64,000 nt of DNA, from the NCBI GenBank assembly GCA_037447655.1, contig JBBHKE010003418.1, positions 1 through 64,000 of the forward strand, given 5' to 3'. This DNA is from Zygnema cylindricum (taxonomy: Eukaryota; Streptophyta; Zygnematophyceae; Zygnematales; Zygnemataceae). The position numbers were made by a program, and so were the translations under genes. The stretch's first letter is position 1. Every line of letters starts with the position of its first letter. This document shows positions 55,663 through 64,000 of the stretch, in pieces. Under the pieces are notes generated by a model. The model was not told where the DNA came from, searched no databases, and saw only the letters and a program-made list of their open reading frames with translations.

Positions 55663-57370
55663 CCTCTTGGGTGCCCACCTTCAATGGATCCGGTTTCATT
55701 TATTGGGAAGCCATGATGATGGGGGCTTTGTTCAAAAAACGATACTGGGGTATCATTAGTGAACAAGTGAAATGTCCACCTTCGGGAACTCCACCAAGAT
55801 TTGGAGGAGTAAGGTTTCTTGCACCAGCTACTGTTCAGCGGAGGAGGCAGATGATGGGGACAGTAGTGTGTCCGAAAAAGGGAAAGGGAAGGAGACTCCC
55901 GTCATTGCTATTGCCACGGCACCGGGAGCTAGGACCGTGAATACTGCTGAAAACGATACTCAAATGTGGGAAGACGTAAACATGGCTGCCAGGAACTTTA
56001 TTCTAAGGCACCTCACTCAAGCTTTGGCCACCCCTCACCTTCACATTTATAAGGCTGAGGAGTTATCGGTGAGTTTGGTGGAGACCTATAGAGCTGGTAT
56101 TATGTAGGAGCTCTAGTTGGCTGAGCAAAAGCTAGTGAGTTACACTTACAAAGGAGGAAAGATGTTAGATTATTCTTATGATCTTTCTTGTTTGTACATG
56201 GAGATGGAAAGTGTGGCGTGGACTGTTAAAATGAAGATTAAAGTTAACACTCTTATCATGAAGTTACCAGACGAGTACGAGAACATAGTGTACCGAGTAC
56301 AGGAAATGACTTATAGTTCATGGAAGTGGAATACAGTGGTCTCGATGATACTTGTTCAGAAAAACCCAATGGAGATTAGGAGAGGAGGAAAGAGCATTCA
56401 AGGTCTAGCTGCAGAAGGGGACCGATGGGGGAAGGACCCGAAGAAACCGCACAAAAGGGAAAGAGATCAGTCTGGAGGACCGAGGCCTCCAAAGGGTCTT
56501 TGTCATTTTTGCAAATAGTCGGGACACTTCATAGCAGATTGTGTCAAGCTGTCGGAGTTGAGGCTCCAAGAAATTAGTGGAGGGGGGTTCTTCTGGAGGG
56601 AAGAAGAAGGCACTTTTGGTCACAAAATTGAAAGGAGAAACCGAGGACGAGTCATCTGAGGAGAAGGATAGGGAGCTCCTCCTTGACAAGAATCTGGAGG
56701 AGAAAGAGATCCCTCGGAAACAAAAGTGAGCTCTCGGAGTAATTTAAGAAGATCCACACGAAGGATGGATTATTGACTCAAGTGCATCCATGCATATGTG
56801 TCATGATAAGCATCTCTTTACTAAGCTAAGAAAAATCCCTACTGTACAGATAGATTAAGGGGATGGGAGAGTGGTTACAACATATCTAGTGGGATCGGTA
56901 GATCTGAAAGTCTTAGTGGAGGGAAAAACTTCCATACTCACCTTCTCAGATGTACTCTACATTCCTCAACAGAGTTAAAATCTTTTCTCTACGTCTGTAT
57001 TAGATGACAAAGAGTTTGATACCTTCACTAGATAGGGAGTTTTTACAGCTAAGTATGGGGATGAAGTTTACTTCACGGCAGATAAGGGTAGCCAAGGAAT
57101 GTTTAAGCTTAACCTGAGTAATGTAAATAAGAATGCTTACTATGTTGATGATTTGGCATAAGCGATTATGGCATGTGCATTTTGATAGGATGAGGGAAAT
57201 GAAAAACTTGGGGTAGAAGAAGACATTCAGTTTGGAGATAATGAAATGATGGATGATTGTAGTGGCTATGCTCAATGTAAGGCTCACATACTTTCCTTTC
57301 CTAAAGCCGCCACATATTGAGGCGAGAAAGTACTAGATCTGGTCCACACAGATATATGGGGACCTGCAGA

Positions 57371-57454
57371 AGTTCCTTTAGTTGGAGGAAAGAGGTTTAT
57401 GTTGACAATAACAGTTCCTTCGGTTTGAGGAAAGAGGTTTATGTTGACAATAAC
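57371..57454 (+). repeat. 42-bp tandem duplication in copia B integrase
   Basis: The block AGTTCCTTTAGTTGGAGGAA through TTGACAATAAC is repeated at 57413 with three or so changes. Confidence 0.88.
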
Positions 57455-60015
57455 CGATGACTGGTCTAGATACTCTAGAGTCTACTTCCTCAAAACAAAG
57501 TCTGAAACATCAACTTTCTCCAAATAATATAAAGCTTGGAGTGAGAAGTTGCATAAAGCCCCCATTAAGATAATAAAGTGTGATAATGGGGGGGAATATA
57601 CCTCTAACCAGTTTGAGGAATACTTAAGAGATGAGGGAATTTAGCACCAGAAAATCGTACCATATAACTCGTAACAAACAGAGTAACACAGAGGTTAAAC
57701 CAAACACTAAGAGATAGTGCATGCAGTTTGTTGGCCGACAAGAAAATAGGAAAGTGAATTTGGGCAGAGGCCGTGAACTGTGCTAACTACATTAAAAATT
57801 GAGTCATTATCTCAGCTGTAAAGGGAATGACACCTTGTGAGAGATGGGTTGGAAGGAAACCAGATATCTCTCACCTTAAAGTATTCGGTAGCTAAGTTTA
57901 CAGTCTTGACAATGATATGAAAAACTACAAACTAGTTGCTAAGGGAAAACCTAGATACTTTGTAGGATATGTTGAAGATGTCAAGGGATATATAGTTTAA
58001 GACTTAGCAAAGAACGATATCATTTTGGTCAAACACCTAGTTGTCATGGTTGAAGGGAAGTCATTTGACCTCTTTAAATATACCAAGAAAAAAAAAATCA
58101 GATTTGAGTCTGAAGGTGAGGAAGATTCTGTCCTTCGGGAAAGGGACATGGGTGAAACAACGATTGCACATTTAGGGGAGATCCAAGACACAAGAGATTC
58201 TTAGGAAACCTCACATATTCATATGGACTTCGAGGAGACAGCATAGGAGGAACGGGAACTGTCTACTATGGATAACGGAGCCGATAAGACAGTAAGGAGA
58301 AATCCAAGACTTCCCTCCATCCCAGCTTTCAAGTTTGAGGGAGGGAGAAGGAGCAGCAAAAGAATCCAGGAAAAACAGGTTGCTTACAAGGTAACTAAGC
58401 TATCTCACCCATATGAGCCTCAATCATACTCGGAGGCAGGAAACAAACCGGAGAAATACAGATGGATTAAGCCAAAAATGATAAGATGGCCTCCATCATG
58501 GAAGGAAATACTTGGAAACTAGCGGATTGTCCTCCAAACAAAAAACTGATTGGCTGTAAATGAGTGTTTAAACTAAAACGAAACCCAGATAATACCATAG
58601 AGAGATATAAGGCTTGATTGGTAGCAAAAGGGTTCACCCAAAAGGAGGGGATTGACTATGAGGAGACTTTTGCTCCAATTGTTCGGTTCCCATCAGTATG
58701 GATTCTCCTCAAACAGCAGCAGCGGAAGACACGGCTTACACAAGATGTATATTAAGACAGCCTTTCTTAATGGTGAGTTAGAGGAAGAAATTTTCATGAG
58801 GCAACCACGGTATTTGTGGAGGAAGGAGAAGAGAGCAAAGTGTGCAGGCTCATAAAGTCCTTATATGGACTGAAGCAGGCTCCTCAACAGTGGAATAAGA
58901 AACAAGATGAGTTTCTCACCAGTCTAGGATATATCCAGATCACCTCTGACCATTCTATCTATATGTTTGAAGATGAGAATGGTGTTATTTTTATTGCAAT
59001 TTATGTGGATGATCTGCTTGTGTTAAGGAAATCTTTGGAAAAGATCAATAAGTTAAAGAAAGATCTTAGAAGCATATTTGATATGAAGGATTTAGGCGAG
59101 GCAAGATATATTTTGGGGATCTAAATGGAGAGAGATAGGGGGAAAAGGATTATCAGACTTACTCAGAAAAAATCAATAGGTAATATGCTTGAGAAATTCT
59201 AGATGGAAAAGGCAAACAGTTGTACCGCTCCCATGGACTTGAAGAAACTAAGTGATGGGAGTGTAGAAGAAGGAGTGATAATCTTATATGATCAGATGAG
59301 TCTAAATGAGAGAGAATTTATGAAGTATATTCCTTATAAACACGTCGTAAGAAGTTTGATCTATTTTATGAACTGTACAAGCCTAGACATAGCGGCAGCA
59401 ATAAGGGTCTTGAGTAGGAGTGCTAACGATCCTAGGAAGAGAGATTTGGAGGCATCCAAGAGAGTCATGAGATATCAGGTAGGAACTAGAGAGTTATGGT
59501 TGCATTTGGGAGGGGAGCACACTAATATCACCACTTGGAGTGATGCCAATTATGGGGATGCACCTATGAGAAGATGCACTTTTGGGTATGTGTTCTATGT
59601 GGGGGAAAGTGCTTGCTGTTGGAGCAACAAGCAACAAAAGGTGGTTGCTTTGTCTACTATGGAGGCTGAGTATATGGCCTCTTGTTATGCTGTGAAAGAG
59701 TAGATGTGGGTAAAGTCCTTGTTGCAAGAACTGGGGTATATGAAAGAGGGAGTGCATGAAGTGTCTTGTGATAACCAAGCTGCCATTGCAATTGCAACTA
59801 ATCCAACACATAATTTTAAGGCTAAACATATGGACATAAGGTCGAGTTTTCTGAGAGAAAAAGTTGAGAATAGATTGTGAATCTTGTATATAGATCCGAT
59901 GAGGAAATGGTGGCTGATATGATGGCAAAACTAGTGCCTTCTCCTAAGTTGAAATATTGCAGAGAAAAAAGTGGACTAAAACAGAAGTTAAAGATAAACT
60001 AGAAAATAGGGGGAG

Positions 60016-61013
60016 TGTTGAAATTACTAAATCTATAGGGTATTTTTTAGGTCTAAATAAATCAGTATAATAGGAAAAAAAAAGGGCAGACAACCAGCTT
60101 CCACCTCCTCTATATAGCCACCATACTTGTTGTAGTCACTGAAAGATAGAGAGGGTGGTTGAGCCATGGCTGCCTTAGCTCTATAGGTAGGACTAAAGAG
60201 TGATATACGTCACTCTCAACAAAAAGGTTGAGTTCGGCATGACTCGAACCTCTGACCGCTAGAGCGAGGTGTTGCCATCAGCTCTAACCCGTCTGTGGTA
60301 GAAGTTCATTAGGATATTAAGGGTTTGATAAATACTTAGACTATGACACGGCTTTGAAACCGAATAACTGAATTATATATGAAAGAACTTATAACAAGTT
60401 AAAATACTGTGCGAACGTGATCCCGTACAAAAAAAATTAATCCAACATTTGTTTCAACGACTGATATTCAATGTTAGATATAATCCAACGACATATGTCG
60501 ACGCCGAGATCTCGGAATGGTCACTTTGGCATTTTTGGACGTGGCATGACCTGGCACCGCGTAGAGGGATAACATTTGGTCGCGATAATTCTAAGGACCA
60601 TACGGACGAGTGGAAAATTGACACGCGTCCACTCACTAGCCTTGTCGTACACACGCAGTACAGAAAGGACATCAGTCATAGTACCTTTCTATACCATACA
60701 GTTATTTGATTGGTTCGTATTTCACTGGATAGGAATTTTGAGAGGGATTATGACTTAGCATATTTTTGGGTAGACCTCTCTCTCTTTGAGAGTCGGAATT
60801 AGCATTTTTGCCACCTCATAACTAATCGGCTGGTTGGCCGTTTTTAGTGATTCACTTTGCTACGGACTAAAAGAAGTCCAAGCTGCACAGGGGTGCAGTC
60901 TTACCGTCTGTTTGCCGTCTTGGGCAGCAGTGGTTGTGGCGTGAAGTGGGTTAGCTAAAAGTTATTTAGAGGCTTCATAAATTCGGTAGTCCAATGGAGG
61001 ACACAGAATTGCA
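60016..61013 (+). repeat. 3' LTR of copia B
   Basis: 998 bp, TGTTGAAATTACTAAATC to ACAGAATTGCA, preceded by a polypurine tract. It pairs with the split 5' LTR at 48409-49278/55509-55648. It contains the tRNA-like sequence in antisense at about 60230-60305 and repeats the first 20 bases of gag at its end. Confidence 0.92.
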
Positions 61014-61879
61014 TTAACGGCTCGAGCAGACATGTAACATAGACACAGTTATACTATACGTACGGCTAACGGTTCTTCCCGAAATGAATGCCGTGCATTT
61101 GTTTTTACGGCAAAACAAATACCGCGCATTGATTTTCAACGGCTAGAATTGAAAGTCGGTTTTGATCGAACAGCCACAATAGGTGTCGAGATCGCGGAAT
61201 AGGCGTTTTGGCGATATTTGGTCAACGCCACGTCAAGCACCACGTGGCACAACATCATTGGCTTGCGTCATCTCCAGAGAATGTGAGAACTAATTCAGAT
61301 ATGGCAAACGGTGACATTTTAGCCATGTCGTATGATGGCCGAACAGAAAGTACTCTGGCACCTATACCTTTCTATACGACACACTCTTTTGATTGGTGTC
61401 GTACTCTAGTAGTAGAGGGTTGAGATAGGGACATAGGACTTAGAATATTTGGTAGGTATCTCCCTCTCTCCTAGAGTGCTTCTGTACAAAATGTTAACTT
61501 TGACCCTTCATAACTTACTGCTCAGGGGAGAAAATTCAAAGATTCTTTTTACTATCGCCTTAGGGGAGTCTTCTATTCACAAGGGTGAAGGTGGTTAGAG
61601 TTTTTCTCTACCATGGTGGGAGTTATTCTTGTCAAAACACAAAAGGGTCAGGGTTATTCCAGGGGCTTTGTGAGAGCTGCCCATTGTGAAGACTTATGGA
61701 GGTCTTAGAATTGCACAAATTTGGAGATTTCTTTTGCATCTGACTCAAAGGAGTTAGGCCTTCACAGACTGAAGCTCGACATATATGTTCGGATTTAGAT
61801 TGTTAATCATTCTTGTGCAAAGTAGGGATTTTTTTTTTATCCTAGAGGGCTTCTAATAGTCTGCCAATTTTGTAGGTCA

Positions 61880-64000
61880 ATGGCGACCACACAATCACAA
61901 GTTATCGCCCTTTAGGGTATCAGTATTTAATGGAATTGGGTTTATCTATTGGGAAGCTATGATCAAGGGTGCACTTCATGAAAAGCACTAATGAGGTATA
62001 GTGAGTGGTTGGGTGACCATCAAAAACACTTAGAGGTCTACCTGGTTTCACTGGGGTCACATTCTCTGAACAAACAGAATGGATAAAGGAGAATGACAAA
62101 GAAGGAGATGTCGTGGACAGATGGAAGGAGAAAGGAAAAGAGACCCTTACTCTATTCGCACTATCCATTGCATCTAGGTCAGCTACAAGAGCAGTAAAAA
62201 CATAGCCAAATGATGTAGAAATCTGGGACTACAACAATGAAGTAGTTAAACACCTCATCCTCAGGCCTCTCACTAAAAGAGTGGCAACCCCCTATGTAAT
62301 GGTAGTCAAGGCGGCAAATATTTGGACAACTTTTGTTGATTTATACAAGAGTAGTAGAATTCAACAGCAACAACTAGCACATCAAAAGATAAGTTCATAC
62401 ACTTATAAAGGGGGAAAACTGTTAGTTTTCTGTAATGACTTAGCGGGATTGTTCATGTAACTCGAGAGTGCTAAACATTACCTAACACAAAAGGAAAAGG
62501 CGAACTGAATAATCATGAAATTAGCGGACGATTACGAAAACATAGTGAACCGAGTACAAGAGTTGACAAATCATAGGTGGATTTGGAACTTATTAGTACG
62601 TCTGATCCTTGTTTCCCAAAACACCGTGGAGATTCGAAGGGGAGGGAAGAGTGCACAAGATTTGGCTGCAGGAAAAAATAAGTGAAGCCAAGACCCTAAA
62701 AAACCTTACAATAACTTTAGAGGAGGACTTCGCGCAAGTGAATGAGAGGGATCGGCAAAGGGTTACCCAAAAGGATTTTTTCATTTCTGTAACAAGCATG
62801 GTCACTACATGGCTGATTGCAACCGACTGGCCGATCTGAGGAGTATGGAGGCATCTGGAAATCAGAATTTAGGTGGAAAGAAAAAGGTATTTGTTGCAAC
62901 CGAAGTGGAAGACGATGATATAGAGGATCTAAATGAGGAGATTGATGGTTTTCTTCTGAACGAACAGTTGGAGAAGAACGATACTGAATCAGAAATTCGA
63001 AGAAGGAAAAAGTGTGCCTTCAAAGGTATGAGGAAACTTGAGGAATGATGGATCATTCATTCAAGTGCATCTATGCGCATGTGTAGAGAAAAAGGGTTGT
63101 TTGTTAAGCTTGGAAATATCCATACAGTTGAGATAGAATATGGAGATGGGAGGGTTGTGACCACCACTTTAGTCAATTAATTCATCTGAAAGTTCAGGTA
63201 AAGGGACAACTGTACATAGTAACCTTAACAGATGTGCTCTATATTCCTCAGCTCAACAAAAATCTCATATCTACCTCCGTGCTAGATGATAAAGGGGTGT
63301 CTATACAGCTAGCTTTGAGGGTAACATCTATTTTACTGCTGTGAAAGGAAGCCAATGAATGTTCAGGTAGGTCATGAGAAATGGAAAGAAAGGACTTCCG
63401 TATTCATCCGTGAATGATATGATGATCTGGCACAAAAGACTTGGGCATGTGCATGTAGAAAGGTTAAAAGAAATGAAGAAAAAAAAGTGATAGAGGGAAT
63501 GCATTTTGGAGATGAACAGATTTTAGGAGGTTGCATCTGATGTGTTCAAGGCAAAATACATAAGTTGTATTTTCCAAAATGTGCCTCAAGGTACTAGATC
63601 TAGTACACACTTACATCTAAGAACCTGCTAGAGTTCCCTCACCAGGAGGAAAAAGGTATATGATGACTGTAACATATCATTAGTCTATATATTCAAAGGT
63701 TTATTTTGTCACCCACAAGTCAGAAGCATCCAAATGTTTCACATAATATAAAGCCTGGAGTTAAAAGCTACATGGAACACCCATTAAAAGAATAAAAAGT
63801 GATAAATGGGGGAATATGCCTCAAATCAATTTAACGAATACTTGAAAGGAGAGGGAATCCAACACTAGAAAACTTTTCTATACAACCCAGAATAAAATGG
63901 GGTTGTACAATGACTAAATACGACTTTGGAGGAGAGCGCAAGGTACATGTTGAATGACAAGAAGATGGAAAGACGTTTATCGGTAGAGTGTAATTCTGTG
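61880..64000 (+). pseudogene. Copia D gag-pol, heavily decayed
   Basis: Gag begins MATTQSQVIAL within the LTR and is soon interrupted. LADDYENIVNRVQELTNH at about 62523 matches the gag of A and B. The zinc-knuckle region is degraded. Protease near 63055 reads WIIHSSASMRMCRE, in which the catalytic Asp of DSGA is replaced by His. WHKRLGHVHVERLKEM appears near 63430 and integrase pieces (SPGGKRYMMTV, KLHGTPIKRIKSDK) follow to the window end. Confidence 0.88.

Larger units (their letters stand above)
55629..59998 (+). pseudogene. Copia B gag-pol, multiply broken
   Basis: Gag starts within the LTR (MEDKQLQVMGPPSWVPTFNG). Its zinc knuckle reads CHFCK, a stop, then SGHFIADC (about 56500). Protease near 56765 is WIIDSSASMHMCHD, with Ser replacing the Gly of DSGA. 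Integrase at about 57150-57900 carries many stops. Reverse transcriptase at 58520-59124 includes SLYGLKQAPQQWNK and FIAIYVDDLLV. RNase H at about 59540-59900 includes TMEAEYMASCYAVKE and SCDNQAAIAIATNP. A 42-bp in-frame tandem duplication sits in integrase at 57371-57454. It is not functional. Confidence 0.93.
48409..61013 (+). mobile_element. Ty1/copia element B, full length, with copia C inserted in its 5' LTR
   Basis: It starts TGTTAAAATTACTAAATTT and ends ACACAGAATTGCA, with a perfect 5-bp target duplication TTAAC at 48404-48408 and 61014-61018. 5' LTR: 48409-49278 plus 55509-55648. 3' LTR: 60016-61013. The internal region 55649-60015 ends with the polypurine tract AAAATAGGGGGAG. Without copia C the element is about 6.4 kb. 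Confidence 0.93.
48068..64000 (+). mobile_element. Ty1/copia element D, outermost of a nested stack, continues beyond the window
   Basis: The 5' LTR starts at 48068 (TGTAGATATTAATGG), is interrupted at 48408 by copia B, resumes at 61014-61018 and ends at about 61899 (ACAATCACA). It is followed by a decayed primer-binding site AGTTATCGCCCT and a degraded gag-pol running to the window end. Sequence on either side of copia B reads continuously as one LTR. Confidence 0.8.

Overview
The window looks like nuclear DNA from the plant lineage. Two host genes with plant-type architecture can be read on the minus strand. One is an LRR receptor-kinase ectodomain built from about 72-nt, phase-2, one-repeat exons; the other is an F-box/LRR protein whose repeats resemble plant resistance proteins. 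Everything else legible is transposable-element DNA: Ty1/copia, Ty3/gypsy and hAT elements and MITE-like elements. The Ty3 element carries a cytosine-5 DNA methyltransferase (DNMT). DNMT capture by retrotransposons has been reported for charophyte algae and dinoflagellates, so a charophyte such as Chara is my best guess. That is an inference; no marker gene in the window proves it.

Layout. 582-6183 (minus): at least ten exons of an LRR receptor-kinase gene, from signal peptide to LRRs; transmembrane and kinase exons would lie left of base 1. 6184-13340: unclassified sequence plus MITEs, including two nested hAT derivatives (9363-10656) with perfect 8-bp target duplications. 13341-18776 (minus): an F-box/LRR gene of six visible exons ending in a possible CaaX prenylation box. 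19892-27470: a cluster of TA-flanked MITEs, one split by an hAT element (21724-25935) with an intact 723-residue transposase, followed by hAT derivatives. 27481-30573 (minus): a decayed copy of the same hAT family.

30574-64000 is a graveyard of LTR retrotransposons. It contains LTR fragments, an internally deleted copia copy (31218-32850), copia A (33738-38257), inverted Ty3-type LTR-like sequences (38258-41832), the Ty3 element with a DNMT domain (41833-46064, minus), more LTRs, and a nested stack. In the stack copia D (48068 to beyond the window) is split inside its 5' LTR by copia B (48409-61013, TSD TTAAC), which is itself split inside its 5' LTR by copia C (49279-55508, minus, TSD AAGTC). 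D in turn interrupts an older LTR at 47221-48067.

The copia copies share two features. Their primer-binding site matches the anticodon arm of initiator tRNA-Met (the Drosophila copia type of priming) rather than its 3' end, and the gag start codon lies inside the 5' LTR. Almost all retrotransposon reading frames are broken. The hAT transposase is the only intact long element ORF. The most interesting item is the Ty3-linked DNMT at 45054-46064: its domain order is readable, but it has one in-frame stop and degraded SAM-binding glycines.
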